DNA from: Geosiphon pyriformis
Taxonomy: Eukaryota; Glomeromycota; Glomeromycetes; Archaeosporales; Geosiphonaceae
Direction of reading: 5' to 3'
Length of the DNA: 64,000 nt
Assembly: GCA_016748015.1 (NCBI GenBank)
Contig: JAAOMT010000697.1
Span: 564,380-628,379 of the forward strand
The notes below the pieces were generated by a model. That model was not told where the DNA came from. It was given only the letters and a program-made list of their open reading frames with translations, and did no database searches. This document shows, piece after piece, positions 1 to 11,660 of this stretch (the first letter of the stretch is position 1; the number at the start of each line of letters is the position of its first letter). Made by a program: the position numbers and the translations under genes.

Positions 1-496
1 CAAAGATTATTCTTCCAAGGGATTCAGTTGATGAATGATAGTTTCATTCAATAAATAATACAAGTAAGTTTCTTAATACTTTGGGTTGTGATAGTTCAGT
101 TTTAAATATTCTTTTTCATTTCTTTTTGATTTTAAAGGTTTCTTGGGATATTTAATTTGAAAGTATGATTTAAAGTGAAGTTTGTTGGATAAAATTGGAT
201 CTATTGCTTGATAAGTTATGATTTTTATTACTTGATTGATTCTTTCCCAATATTAAAACTACTGTATATATACATGTTTGTAGTTCTACGAGAAAATACT
301 TTCTTTTTGATATTTCAACCTGGTGCTTGCTGCTATCACCAGTTGGTGTTGGCTGCTATTGTGAACTGGTACTTGCCACTATCGCGAGATGGTGTTTGCT
401 ACTATGTTAATCATTACCTTTCTAAGATTATTACTGTGCTATATTATGATTGAATAGTTTGTATTATTTTTATGATTCTTTTTGCTAAATTTTTAA
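1..496. other. AT-rich flank, no gene recognised
   Basis: I see no convincing gene here. The only structure is a short minisatellite listed separately. An 81-codon open frame covers the minisatellite but has no recognisable domain. The first 60 bases weakly resemble the U5-like part of the LTR family seen elsewhere in the window, which is too little to call. Confidence 0.5.
321..412. repeat. 23-bp minisatellite, 4 copies
   Basis: Four units start at 321, 344, 367 and 390 with an exact 23-bp period. Each begins TGGTGYTTGCTGCTAT or a close variant. The copies differ at scattered positions, so the array is not recent. It lies just upstream of the point where LINE ORF1 homology begins. Confidence 0.8.
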
Positions 497-1291
497 ACCG
501 TAACAACATGTGTTATTGATCATCATCTGGTTACGTATGCTAGAGCTAGGTGTGCTGTCATCTGTTTTGATTCTGCTGAATCATTGAATGCCATCATGGA
601 AACTATGCCAGTGTTGAGGGGTGCCAATCTACGCTGGTCTTGTCTTGTTTCGGCCAAGTGTGCCAAGTGTGGGAAATCAGGCCATACGTCATTGGGCTGT
701 GCAATTGGTGGGAGGGTTTCTTCAGATTTGTTTTCGCGTAGAGTCCTGTCAGACACAAATAAAAGCAGATTGGCAGCCATTTATGCCAAGCAATCAGCTC
801 TAGTTGTTCGTCCAGTCTTTTTTGGTGGTCTTTCTTGGGCAAAGGTTGCTAGTGGGTCTTCTTTTCCTCCTCTCTCTGGACAAAATGCTTCAGTGAAATC
901 TGGTTCTTCTTCAGAGATGGTGCTGTCTCTGCTGGTTTCAATGAAAGTTAATGATAGGTTTGCTGCTCTTGAGCGCAGTCTCGCCAGCCTCACGGAGCAG
1001 GTGGGTAAGCTGGCTAAGAGATTGGATGCACTTGGGCCAACGGTTTCCCAGCTAAGCCCTGGATGTCAGCCATTGGTGACCTCTTCATCACAAAATCAAG
1101 GGGCAGATATAGTGATGAGTGAGGGTTCAGGTGCAGCCACTAGTGGTGAGATTGTTGTGGGAGTGGTGTCTTTCGATGTATCTTTGGTATCCAAGTTGGA
1201 AGACAGCATGAAGTGTCTGATGGAAACAGTTCTGAAACTTTCAGCCAAAGTGGACAGTTTTGGGGCAGGTTCAAATTCCTTTTCTTCTTAA
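497..1291 (+). CDS. LINE ORF1, nucleic-acid-binding protein, 5'-truncated
   Basis: The frame is open from 497 (preceded by an in-frame TAA) to TAA at 1289-1291; the first ATG is at 584. Homology to the decayed ORF1 copies at 59.4-59.7 kb and 37.9-38.5 kb starts upstream of that ATG, so the true N-terminus is missing. Counting from the ATG, C26-x2-C29-x4-H34-x4-C39 forms a retroviral-type zinc knuckle. A Ser-rich stretch and a heptad-like Leu segment (FAALERSLASL) follow, suggesting a coiled coil. The likely role is RNA chaperoning and RNP assembly of the LINE transcript. Full-length ORF1 copies in this family also contain an upstream RRM-like region, absent here. Confidence 0.85.
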   Translation, partial: TVTTCVIDHHLVTYARARCAVICFDSAESLNAIMETMPVLRGANLRWSCLVSAKCAKCGKSGHTSLGCAIGGRVSSDLFSRRVLSDTNKSRLAAIYAKQSALVVRPVFFGGLSWAKVASGSSFPPLSGQNASVKSGSSSEMVLSLLVSMKVNDRFAALERSLASLTEQVGKLAKRLDALGPTVSQLSPGCQPLVTSSSQNQGADIVMSEGSGAATSGEIVVGVVSFDVSLVSKLEDSMKCLMETVLKLSAKVDSFGAGSNSFSS

Positions 1292-1293
1292 TG
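1289..1293 (+). promoter_or_regulatory. Overlapping stop-start TAATG between ORF1 and ORF2
   Basis: The ORF1 stop TAA (1289-1291) shares its last A with the ORF2 start ATG (1291-1293). Stop-start overlaps of this kind allow reinitiation by a terminating ribosome and are documented for some non-LTR retrotransposons such as SART1. The ATG is directly followed by the expected start of the endonuclease domain, which supports it as the genuine ORF2 start. Translational coupling is inferred. Confidence 0.65.
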
Positions 1294-4200
1294 AACAGTC
1301 TGGTTTGGAATATTGCTACTTGCAATGTCAGAGGTATGAACAATCTTGTGAAACAAGACGATGTCATTTGTTGGCATATAAAGAAGAACAATTTAGTTTC
1401 TATTTTTACAGAATCATAGTTAAAAGGGAAAATTCGTCTCTGGATTGTCAACAAATATGATAGTGTGTGGGTGTTTACCTCTGGTTTGAAATCTGGATAT
1501 CTGGGTGCTGGTGTTACAGTCATCATGAATTCTTCTTTGGTGAAACATGTGTGCAAAGTGCCAGAGGTATCTGGTTAGCTCTTGTCCATTAAGTTACTTT
1601 TCAAAAATAAACTTTCGGTGTCTATTCTGGGTCTGTATGCTGGTGCTTCCTCAGCAGTTCAGTTCTCTTAGGCTGGTGAAGTCAACTCTTTCATTGCAAA
1701 AGCTGTTAATGAATCTTCTTTTATTGTTCTCAGTGGCAATTTCAATGAAGACAGTTCTTACAAGTGTGCAAGTTTTAAAAAGTGTCTGAATTTGGGTCTG
1801 GTTAATGCCTTGGGTGGGAGCTCCTGTGAGAAATTGCTGACTTGGTCCAATTCTCGGGGCATTGCTAAGATGATTGATTTTATGTTTGTTTCTTCAAATC
1901 TGGTTAATGCAGTAGTTGGTCGTGATGTGTTTGGCGTTGGGGAATACTTTGATACTGATCATCAGGCTGTCTCAGTGTTAGTGGGTTTGGGTGGTCTGCT
2001 TGATGTTCAGTTAAATTCTGTTTGCAAGCAAGCAAATAGAGATCGCTGGAAGTATGATTGCAAGAGTGTAGATGATATTAAATGGGCCAAATTTAAAGAA
2101 GATATGGCGGCAAATGCTGTTATGTTTCATGATGATTTTCTTGCAGCCAGGATCCACTCAGACTTGGATTCAATGTGGGTTGCTCTCCATAAAGTGATGT
2201 GTCTGTTTGCCAAGGCAGTTTTCAAGAAAAAGTGGTTCAAAGAATATGATAAAAATTTTAGCAAGGATTTGTCCAAATTTCACAAGCTAGAGCTCTTGGT
2301 GTCTAAGTTAGTTAGAGCATCTCATATGGATTCTGCTGAGGAGTTTACATCCTTGCTCGACAGGTGGGAAGGTTTGGATTCGGTCAATACTTCTGTAGTG
2401 AAGTCTCTCTTCCTATCAGGTTCTCACTTCAATACTATTCGGTCAGTTTTGTCTAAGGTCAAAAAGTCTTATCACACATCCAAAATGTCAAAAGCGGAGC
2501 GAGTTAAGGAATCTCAAATCAAGTTGACAATAGATAAGAGGATAGAAAGTTTCGAATTGGACAAAGGTCATACTATTAAGAGTGTATTGGAACATCCTTT
2601 TCGCAAAGTAACTTTGGATCATCTGGTTGTTGATGATGAGTTGGTTTTGAAGCCTGCTCTGGTTAAGGCCAAAGTAAATGCAGTCATGGAGGGATGGACT
2701 AGGAAGTGCAATGTAGTTTCTGATGTTACTGGTGTCTGGGATCGCCAATATCAGCCTTTAGAGTATGTTTTTGATGACACTTTTTCTGGTGTAATAAGCC
2801 TAATTGATTTCGATGAGATGTCTAGTGTCGTTTTGAACCTGCCTGATGGGAAGGCAGCTGGTCTCTTTGGTATCTCGAATGAGTTGTGGAAACATTGCGA
2901 CAAATCAGTTTTGGATATGCTTTTAGTGCTTTTGAATGTTTGCTTGAAGCGTGAATCTGTTTCTGGGCCTTGGAAGGAGGCTTGGGTGTCGATGATCCCC
3001 AAACCATATGAGTGGGAGGGTGTTCTCACGAATACCTGTCCTATTGCTTTGATTGAAACGGCTCGCAAAATCCTTTCTAAAGTGCTTTCGGACAGAATTT
3101 CTTCGGCTTGTAGTGTTTTCAACGTTCTGAGGGGGGATAATTTTTCTGTTTTAAAAGGCACAACCACACAGTCTCCTATTTTCGCTATTGGATCGGTCAT
3201 TGAGGATGCTTTGAAGAAGAACCAAGAGCTGTGGCTGGTCTTGCAAGACATGCGAAAGGCTTATGATTCTGTTGGCTGGAAGCATCTGAGGAAGAGCTTG
3301 GTCAGAATAAAAATGTATAACAAATTTATTCGGTTTTTTGGTAGCATACACAATGATCGGGTCAACAGAATTATGACGGATTTTGGGTTGATTGATGGAT
3401 ATTGGGTACATGATGGTTTGGATCAAGGGAAGGTGTTTTCTCCTCTTCTCTGGTGCATATTTTATGATCCCCTTTTGTGTAAAGTCAAGAGACAAGAAAG
3501 TGTATGTGGATACAGGTTAGACTCTCGTTTTGTTGCTAACACTGGTCATGCTGAATCTCGGGCTGGTTTGACTTCTTTCCTTGCTGCTGGTGTTTTCTTC
3601 GACGATACAATTTGGATTGGTAGCAGCCAGGCTGCCACCCAACATATTCTCAATGTTGCTAGTAAGTTTTTTAGAGTCAATGACATTTCGATCAATAATG
3701 ACAAGACGGTGGCCATTCCTATTAATTGCAGAGTTTCCAGTCCTTATTTGTTGATCAGTGGTTTGCCTATTTTGATAGCCAAAAGAGAAGAGCCTCATCG
3801 GTACCTGGGTATCTTTCTGTTTACTGAAGGTTTGTTGATGCCTAGCTTGGCTAAGGCATGTTTGGATGTCTGGTTTTTCACCAACCTTGTTCTGAGAAAG
3901 GCTATCTCTGATAAACAGTTCTCATATTTGGTGTCAGCGGTTTTTCACTCCATAATTGCCTACAGGACTCAGTTTAGTTTTGTTCCTATTAGTGTGTGTG
4001 CGAAATAGGATGCTATGATTCGTAAAGGTTTGAAGTCCAAATCTGGCCTGCCGCTCGACTTTCCCAATAATGCTATTCATCATTCTTCTCTGTACAGGTT
4101 GAAATCTTTTGAACAGGTCCAGACTGAGAGCAAGTCAGCTGCTGTTGTTTGTTTTGCCAATTCAGTGAGTATTTTGGGCCGCCTGTTCGTGCACAAGTCT

Positions 4201-5979
4201 CATGATTTACAGGTTCTCAGCTGGCGCTCTCGTCACCCCCTGCTTTTCCCTTTTCGTATTAATATCAGTCCTTTGAATAATTTTTTGGCTGGTGTCATCC
4301 GGATTTTTTTGGGTTGTGACCTTTCTCTAGATGGTCTTGTGACCAATGCTTTTTGTTTTCAAAAGGGGACCCCAATGTCTATTGTTCTTGGCGAGTTAGC
4401 TTTTTATAAATGTGTCTCTTCATTTCAGCAATATGGAATTGCCTTTGTTGAGCAGCTTCGCGATCGAACTGGTTTTGTTTTCAAATGTAGGACTTTCAAG
4501 CGGTGGAAGAGACTGGATTCTCGGGGCCCGATTCCTGATTGGTTCAATGCTGCTGTTTGCTTTTTGTCTGGTTCTGAGTTATCTCTCGTTTGTTCTCTTT
4601 TGCCACTGAATGTTGACTTGTCTGACATACTTGAGTCTTGTGAGTTTGATGTTGTTTACAATCGCTTGTTGGAGATTGATTCCGATCGCCTTTTTCTGTT
4701 TATGGATGGTTCTTTGTGTGGGCTGAGTACTCTTGGTATAAAGGCTGGCACCACTGTTTTTTTTGAGGACATTGATTTGGATTTGGGTGTGGAAGTTTCT
4801 GGTTTGGTTTTTTCTACCATGATGGAGCTGCAGGCCATTGCTTTGGCTCTCGAGTGTGTCCCTCCTTCTCGTTTGGTTAATCTGTTTTTGGACAGCCAGG
4901 CTGCTTTGGATGCATACAAATCAGAGTTAATGTTGGAGTGTTCAGATTTTAGGAATCGGTGTTGGGTCAAATGCTGCCATATTTCTAATGTCATTCATCG
5001 CAAAAATTTGAATGTTAATTGGATTAAAGTTAGAGGTCACTCTGGAGTCTTGGGCAATAAGCGTGCTGACACTTTGGCTAGGACTGCTGTGTCTTCTGGT
5101 GTGCATCTTCCTCACAGGATTGATGAACATTTTCTCAAGGCTGGCAGTACTGTGGTTTCTGATAATTCTAGGCATTTTGTTTGTGGTGTTTTCCACTCTA
5201 TTTACCGTGCACATTGGGAGGTTGGTTTTGGTTCTTGAGTATTGGTGAACAGCCTACGTGCTGATGTTGATTGGTTCAGATCATGTTTGGTGTGGCATCC
5301 AGACTCTCATTTGGCCGCTGGTTTCACTAATGCTTATACTGCTGGATTTCGGACATATTTTATAAAGGCATTGCATCATTGTCTTCCTGTTGCTGTGCGA
5401 AAGCGACTTTATGATAAGGAGTACTCCAGTGTGATGTGTTTGTTCTGTGGCGATGTTGAAATTTCAGATCATGTGTTTTTGTGCCCATTCGATGCTGGTG
5501 ATCATGCTTGGTTAATGAACACTCATGCATCTGTTTGGGAAATGTGTTCAGGTTTATCTTACTCGACTTCATGTGTTTCACAGTTGCTTTCTGCTTGTGC
5601 TTCCGATGCTGTTGTTAGTATGGCTATATGTAAGGGCTTTGTTTTCAATGAATGGTATTGTGAATCTCTTTCTGTTTTCAAGGACTTTAAAATGGCAGCA
5701 CGGAATATCGTGGCATTTGTGTGCAAATTCTGTCTTGCATTCCATGATGATATTTGGCTGGTATGTGCAAAGCACAGAGCTGTTATAGAAAAGGATGGCC
5801 TGATCGCATGTGATGGTTCTGTTCCTATCTCAATTTCTGGTCTTCCTTCAGTGCTCTCGTCCAGTGTGGTTAGATTGTTGGGTATGGCTGATGCATTTGG
5901 TAGTAGTTTTGGGTTTCGTGAATCTAGTTTATTCTTTTCTGGTGTAGGTAAAATTGTTTTGGTGCATATAGGTGTCTAG
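1291..5979 (+). pseudogene. LINE ORF2 polyprotein (EN-RT-RNase H-zinc), five in-frame stops
   Basis: One continuous frame of 1,563 codons is broken by TAG at codons 43, 96, 127 and 906 and TGA at codon 1316, with no frameshift. Domains in order: APE-type endonuclease (starts NSLVWNIATCNVRGM, ends with catalytic His in TDHQAV); reverse transcriptase with motif A Asp near codon 653 and FDDT at 770-773; RNase H with D1139, E1179, D1201 and a late Asp in KRADTLA; and a C-terminal zinc motif CLFCG-x6-DHVFLC from codon 1383. The TAG stops fit Trp (TGG) or Gln (CAG) codons and the TGA fits Arg (CGA), all single C-to-T or G-to-A transitions. The endonuclease GGDFN signature reads SGNFN, losing the catalytic Asp the same way. 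RT and RNase H residues are intact. Confidence 0.92.
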
Positions 5980-6113
5980 TGTTGTCCTAACTAGCCTGAG
6001 TGGCTGGTCACATGTAGAAAGAGCATGATTCATGCCTAGTTTAGATCACTTATATGATGTATTGTATTAGGTTGTGTTTGGACCTCACTTGTTAAATGTT
6101 AATAAAAAAAAAT
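5980..6113 (+). other. LINE 3' UTR and A-rich tail
   Basis: The non-coding tail runs from the ORF2 stop to an A-run after TTAATA. The stretch GCTGGTCACATGTAGAAAG and the downstream CCTAGTTTAGATCACTT recur, in decayed form, at the minus-strand LINE end near 60.9-61.0 kb. A core of it recurs at 23.6 kb. Conservation of this 3' end across copies suggests it is what the element's own RT recognises; that is inference. Confidence 0.8.
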
Positions 6114-6116
6114 ACC

Positions 6117-7653
6117 AGAAAGTACTATTTACATACTATTTGGATCCATATTACCATCAATTATGAAGACATTATTATTCAGAGTTTTATTTTAAAATAA
6201 TCAAAAAAAAACCAAATTATTAAGAATTTACAGTGATTTTTTTAAAGGATTTAAATTGTGACTAACAATATCATCAAGATTTTAATTACCACTACTTTAT
6301 CTAAATTTCGAATTTATCAGTAATTGAACAAACACTAATTCAGAAAAAAAAAAATTTAACAATCAGAAAAATAATAATCAAAATCCAATTCCAAAAAACT
6401 TGGACATCCAGACTCTAATTGTTTAAACTTAGCAAGACTTAAACAATTTAAATCCCATTTCTATTATTTTATTAAACTTATCTTCAGTAATCTTAATTAA
6501 TCAACTATTAGTAATATTAATTGCTGTTTAATTATAATTACAAATATTTACACCAATAGTTTACATACCAATTGCCAAATTAAAAAAATTTACTGGTAAA
6601 AAAGACAATGTCCAAGCATAATTAAACAATATAGCAAAAGCCATTATAGCCAATAAATAAGATAATACCAAAACATTTTAAGCCATTCCATATTTTTTTC
6701 AAAATACTACTGACTTGTAATATTAAAACTTAGTCAACAAACCACAAACTTTTAACATATTTAAAACTGAGTTTTTATAATATTTCAGTAATTACAACAG
6801 TATTAATCAGTTATTAACTAGCTTTACTATCATTAAACAAAATAATACTAAAACAGTTACCACATATTTAGAATGTTTCTATCAAAATCTGCACCAAATT
6901 CAGACAATTAAAGCTAATTACTTTATAGTACTACAAATTTTGAATCAATTTATTTATGGATTATATAACAGTCTGTTATAATAAATATGTTCAATGCACT
7001 CAAATACTCTCTAAAACACAGTTACTTATGCCAGAAATTTTGAATTAGCCAAACTTAAAGCCAACTACATACAAGCCATAAATTCAATTATAAACAGATT
7101 ATTTAAATTGGATTCTAAGCTAAAGCAATTTAATAACTCTATTAACCAAAAATTAAAGAGATACTTAATTAACAATTAAGCAATTTATTAATCTTCTCAA
7201 TATTATAACAACCAAAAAAATTTTAATTGCTTTTAACAATAATCATATCTATTATTATCAGCCAATTTATTATAACAACAAAAAACATGTAATTGCTATT
7301 ACTGTAATAAATAAGACTATCTAAAAACATTTTGCTGCTTTAAATCTAACAATTCATGATTAAGAAACCAATATAAAAACTTTGATTACAGATTTCAAAC
7401 CCAAAACTATGCCAATTATTTATTATTAGAACAATATCAACCATATTACATTCTAATAACACAATAATTAATATACTCACTTTTTATTTATCAAACTTTA
7501 ATATTAGTAATCTATTAACTGCAATCACAAGTAATCTATTAATTCCAACCAATTTAAACATCACTCCAAAATACTGTGCTCATATTAACTGAAAACCAAA
7601 AACTGAAAATTATGTATACTTAACAAAACTGAAAATCAATAATAGTAATATAC
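6117..7653 (+). pseudogene. Ty3 gag remnant, part 1
   Basis: An A-rich, stop-riddled capsid/nucleocapsid region. It matches, on the opposite strand, the internal part of the element at 46.9-49.0 kb: the segment near 7040, translating roughly as ELAKLKAN, has its counterpart near 47.55 kb. A decayed zinc knuckle at 7294-7335 reads C-x2-C-x4-Y-x4-C, with Tyr in place of the expected His (CAY to TAY) and TAA inside. The match to gag rests on position upstream of protease and on the knuckle; no single long ORF remains. Confidence 0.7.
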
Positions 7654-8466
7654 TGTTACAGATGATTATTTGAGGTCTCAAATCAAATAACAAATTCGTA
7701 ACTTGGTGCTCAGTTGATATATGTTGCTATTAGTAATTTTTGAAGGTGTAGTTTCTGAAAGTTTTGGTTGAATCCTTTGTATAATAAACAGAGATTCAAT
7801 TGATAGTTTTATTCATAGTTTTTTGAAACTGCAGTTTTATTAATTTCTTTCTCAATGTGATGGCTGGTAATCCTTTTAGTAAGATATCCTCAATTCTGAG
7901 TGTATACTCTTATTTCTAAGTTTTTTACCAGTGCTATATTCTGACATTAGTACCTTTATGTATAATTCTTTTAATCAAGTTAACAAACAACAAAGAAAAT
8001 AAAATAAAAAAAATAAAATAAAAAAAAATAAAAAAAATAAGAAAAATAAGCCAAGACAATTTGCATGTTAGTATCCTGTTAATAGCTGTGATCAAGAGCT
8101 ATTGTTTCAGTGTAGTTAAGTATCAATTATTATCAACATAAAGTGTATGAAGTGGATTTGAGATATTAAATAATTATTTATTAATATTTGTGATGTGGAA
8201 AGTTGCTTAGATCAAATCTAAACTGGGATGTTTGTCTTTTTTTTTTCTACTGTTATTACTATATATACATAATTGATGTTTTATGAGATTACTCACATTC
8301 TTGAGCAATGTGCTATGATTTCTTGAGCAATACTTACATTGCTGAGCAATATGTCTTAATTTTCTAACATCGCTCTATATTGCTGAGCAATGTGCTTATG
8401 TGTTAACTACTACTTCTTTATTGGTCTACTATTTTCTATATCTGTTTTTCTTTTTTTCGAATAACA
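7654..8466 (-). repeat. Solo LTR, family A (pal subtype), 4-bp TSD ATAC
   Basis: An 813-bp LTR in minus orientation; ends read TGTTAC and ATAACA on the plus strand (the second is GTAACA with one transition). It is flanked by perfect ATAC duplications at 7650-7653 and 8467-8470. The gag/protease sequence of the host Ty3 element continues across it in the same order as the uninterrupted copy near 46.9-47.1 kb. It carries four copies of a TTGCTGAGCAAT-type palindrome just before its TATA-like stretch. Confidence 0.9.
8298..8391. promoter_or_regulatory. Array of four ATTGCTGAGCAAT-like palindromes in LTR U3
   Basis: Copies lie at 8298-8309, 8320-8331, 8338-8350 and 8379-8391. The best copies read ATTGCTGAGCAAT, a 6+1+6 inverted repeat. 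They sit upstream (in LTR orientation) of a TATATATAGT box near 8265, so they occupy the enhancer position. The 3' LTR at 15980-16783 has decayed versions (ATTGCTTAAGAAT). LTRs of the other subtype carry GAATTCCAGAATT-type motifs at the same place. Confidence 0.6.
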
Positions 8467-8682
8467 ATACCAACTAATCTTCAGTTTATTAAACTAGTTA
8501 TCAGAATTACATCCAAGAAATTCAGAAAATAGGTACACCCAAAACCCAAATTCTTAAAACTATTTAAGTCTGTTAATTATTTCAGAAAACAACCTATCTA
8601 ACAACTTGGAAAACCCAAAAACACTATTTACCAACAACATTTCATCAACAATTATTATTAAAAATTAGTCATTTATTACTAT
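8467..8682 (+). pseudogene. Ty3 gag/protease linker, part 2
   Basis: This short segment lies between two solo LTRs and resumes the Ty3 frame after the first. It matches in reverse the stretch at 46.8-46.98 kb, for example TACACCCAAAACC and CTATTTAAG in both. No domain is recognisable on its own. Confidence 0.65.
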
Positions 8683-10089
8683 TATTACCAGAAAATTTTC
8701 ACATTTTTCAATGCAAAAATTACAACACATACAATAGAAATTAACATTAAAATCATGTAAAAAAAAGCCTATATTATTGCACTTAATTAACAAAATCAGC
8801 TGGCAATTTGAAAATAAATAATCAGCAATTAGTTCAATTACAACAAAAAAATATAACACAATCCAACAGTTTAACTAAGCTGAATACAAAAAATTTTTGG
8901 CAAACTAAGAAACACCAATGGAAATGAATAATTAACATATGTAATCTAATAACAACAGGTTTTGTTATGCTCCAAGATTCTTATACACCCTTATTAGAAC
9001 AATTTAATATTCCAGATTTGCAATTAATAATTAAAAGTAGTCACCAAGAAATGTAATCAATTGATCTACTTCTGATTATGTTAATTATAATCACAATTGG
9101 TATTATTAATTTACAATTAATGTTCTAGATTTAGTCATCTAATCTGATCATCTAAATTACTAGCTTTTGGATAAATAACAGGCTAAGTAAGCTTATCATG
9201 AATTGATTAATTCAATATATATAAATAATTGATATATTTTAAATAGTTCTAATATAATATGTAAATCTAATGTAATTTAGCTATATATACAGCCTTTTTG
9301 TTAGCTCAAAAAAGTATCAGTTCAATACTGAACCAACTCTTTACTATAGTTTTATAATAAGCAGTTAGTCTTTTCTTCTATTTTTTACTCTTTTTTTCCT
9401 TTTTTCTATGTTTTAAATACTTGTTATTACAATCTCAAATATGTTTTTTCATATTCTTTATTATTATTTGAAATCATGTTGTTTATAATCTTTTACCTAC
9501 TTATTATCACCATTTTAAGTTGTTCTATTACTTTCGATCTTTCAAAATCATGTATTATTACTATTTTACATTAAGTTTTGTTTCACTGAACAAATTGCTA
9601 AATATAAAAATAAGTAATAAAATATTATATTGTTAAAAAGTGGTTTTAACAATAAAAGGTTTAATCAAAATCTATTTCAGTTATGTTTACTTTCACAATT
9701 TCTTTATAACTTCTATAACTTCATTTTCAAAATAGGCATTTGAACACCACATCTTTTTGATGACTAATTAAAAGAATTTTGATTACATACTTCTTAAAGT
9801 AATTGGTTTTACTTCTGTTGTTGATTGTATTTTTAATACATATAAAGAGATATAGCTTTTTTTTTTTTTTTAAATACTTAAGACTAGTTTTTGCTCAAAA
9901 ACAAATAATAATGACAATACTTTCTTTTACTTTTAATGACTTTATTATGTACTTTCTTTTTGCTTTCCTCTTCACTAAAATAGTTCATACATTCATAATA
10001 TGCTATAGTCAGTAACATAATTATAATAATGTGTATTACCAGTTAAGCTAAGAAATGTTTCCAAATATTGACAAAAACTACTGGTAATA
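8683..10089 (+). repeat. Solo LTR, family B, 4-bp TSD CTAT
   Basis: A 1,407-bp repeat with ends TATTAC and GGTAATA (decayed TGTTAC and GGTAACA), flanked by perfect CTAT duplications at 8679-8682 and 10090-10093. The better preserved second copy is at 41453-42872 on the minus strand. It is unrelated in body sequence to family A. It encodes no long ORF; short frames at 8665-8859 (-) and 9803-10015 (+) are not conserved between copies. A solo LTR is the simplest reading, though its coding partner is not in the window. Confidence 0.8.
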
Positions 10090-10640
10090 CTATATTCTTT
10101 TTTGAGCTAAAAAACCAATTTAAAACTTTGTTATTTAGTAAAGTTATTCTTAATACCAAACCAATTACTGCCATATATAAATGTTAAAGTCAATGGTTAA
10201 TTTATCAAGTTAATCTTTGATAATAGATTAACAGACAATATTATTACATAATAATTTATAGACTAATTAAATTACTGAGTTAATTGTGTTGTCAATGCCA
10301 AAATTATTATAGCTAATAGAACAACTAAGACTTCTATTGATGAAATTAATTTTTTTTTTTGAAGTCAATAATATTATCACATCTATTAAGGTTTTTATTA
10401 TAAAAACTATATAATACTATGCTTTCATTAATAATAACTGACTATTTAAAACCAATGCTGTGTTCAACTGAAATATTTAAAAGCTATAACTCAGTCAAAA
10501 TAGTCAGCATAATTAGGTACCAGTTATCTGTAGTTACTTCAAAACAATTCAATTATAACCACTAATAAAATTTAAAAAAAAAGAAAAAATATACCTAAAA
10601 AACCTATTAAGTCTTATGAATTGAAGATAAGTACAACAAA
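10090..10640 (+). pseudogene. Ty3 retropepsin (aspartic protease) remnant
   Basis: After the CTAT duplication the frame resumes. At 10213-10236 it reads LIFDNRLT, which aligns with the retropepsin active site (hydrophobic-D-S/T-G). The Asp survives but Ser-Gly has become Asn-Arg, both G-to-A. A downstream stretch (NRTTKTSIDEIN) is the expected flap/strand region. The same domain in the element on the minus strand lies near 46.2-46.7 kb. Confidence 0.65.
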
Positions 10641-11660
10641 TTACTACCAATACTCTCTTGGAACAACAAAAAAAAAAAAAAAAGGAAGACAAATCTTAAA
10701 ATACTATTGCCATTAAAAACACAGCCAACAGTTGACATAGATTATACTTGACACCAAAACCAAAAAAACAACTTCTTTATATTTTTTTAGGTATATTAAT
10801 TATAAAAAAAAGCTTTTTTTTATGAAAGCTTAGATCTTATCTAAAAAAAACTACAAAACACATATCTGTTATTATTGTAAAGTATATTACCAAAAACACT
10901 TTGGCTATCCAAAATAACAAGAAAAGTAAAACAATAAATTATATCTTATTTGTAGAGAAATACTATTCAATAAAGGAATATAAAATGACATTCTTGGTTA
11001 TAGAAAAATGTGCAACATATTATGTCAATACACAATCTTTATTAATAACTAAATAAACAGAAAAATGTCTTTTAATACTATATGGAATTAAGTATTCTTA
11101 TACTTAAACAGTTATCTACACAATAAAAATGTCAAAAATGTTTCATTTAATAAAATACTTGCCATTAAAAATAATTTGTCAGAACTTGTTGAAACTATTC
11201 TTATATCAAACCCAGATATTTTTGTTGACATCTTAAACAATTTAAAGCAATTTTATAAATACTACCAAGACTTAACATCTATTTAAGAAGAACAAAAGCA
11301 GCATTTAGAACAATTAAATACTAAATTTTATAAACATTGCCTAATTTTTAGTAACTTTAAATATTGTGATAATTGTAATCTTATTTACAATTTATCATTA
11401 TGTATAATCTATTCAATCTTCAAAAAGAAAAAACCAATTAACAACTGCACTTTGAAATTGGAATCAAAATTCAATCACAATTCAGATTCTAACAATAATG
11501 ACAACAATAGTTTTAATACTGTTCACAATAGCAACAACAATAATAATAATTTAAACTCTAATTACAATTCTAAACAATATATTGTGCTTCCAAATCTTTT
11601 AAAGAAGCAAAAACTTAAATAATTTAGTAATAATAATAAAAATATTATGCCAAAATATAT
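10641..11660 (+). pseudogene. Ty3 zinc-finger and acidic/Asn-rich linker
   Basis: Between protease and dUTPase the frame encodes two Cys pairs (CYYC with a downstream His near 10.87 kb; YCDNC near 11.36 kb). A leucine-rich segment lies near 11.2 kb and then a run rich in Asn/Asp/Ser (near 11.47-11.57 kb), ending in a KQYIVLP motif. The linker and the KQYIVLP-like motif are conserved at 45.7-46.1 kb (-), and the Asn-rich end again at 57.7-57.8 kb (+). Two Cys pairs suggest nucleic-acid binding; function is not known to me. Confidence 0.55.

Larger units (their letters stand above)
497..6113 (+). mobile_element. LINE (non-LTR retrotransposon), best preserved copy
   Basis: A 5'-truncated non-LTR retrotransposon with ORF1 (CCHC knuckle) and ORF2 (endonuclease, reverse transcriptase, RNase H, zinc-binding C-terminus), a 3' UTR and an A-rich tail. 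Its base composition is far less AT-rich than the other repeats, so it is the youngest LINE here. It is immobile as read: five in-frame stops and an Asn in place of the expected endonuclease Asp. The tail abuts the internal part of a Ty3 gag, so it apparently inserted into that older element. The domain order fits Tad/I-like LINEs; the clade is inferred. Confidence 0.92.

Noticed and set aside
7980-8045. AAAATAAAATAAAA tracts in LTRs as independent microsatellites
   Set aside because: They occur at the same position in every family A LTR and are part of the LTR.
8683-10089. Family B as a cut-and-paste DNA transposon
   Set aside because: Terminal inverted similarity is limited to the TGTTAC tips, there is no transposase, and 4-bp duplications equal those of the LTR families.
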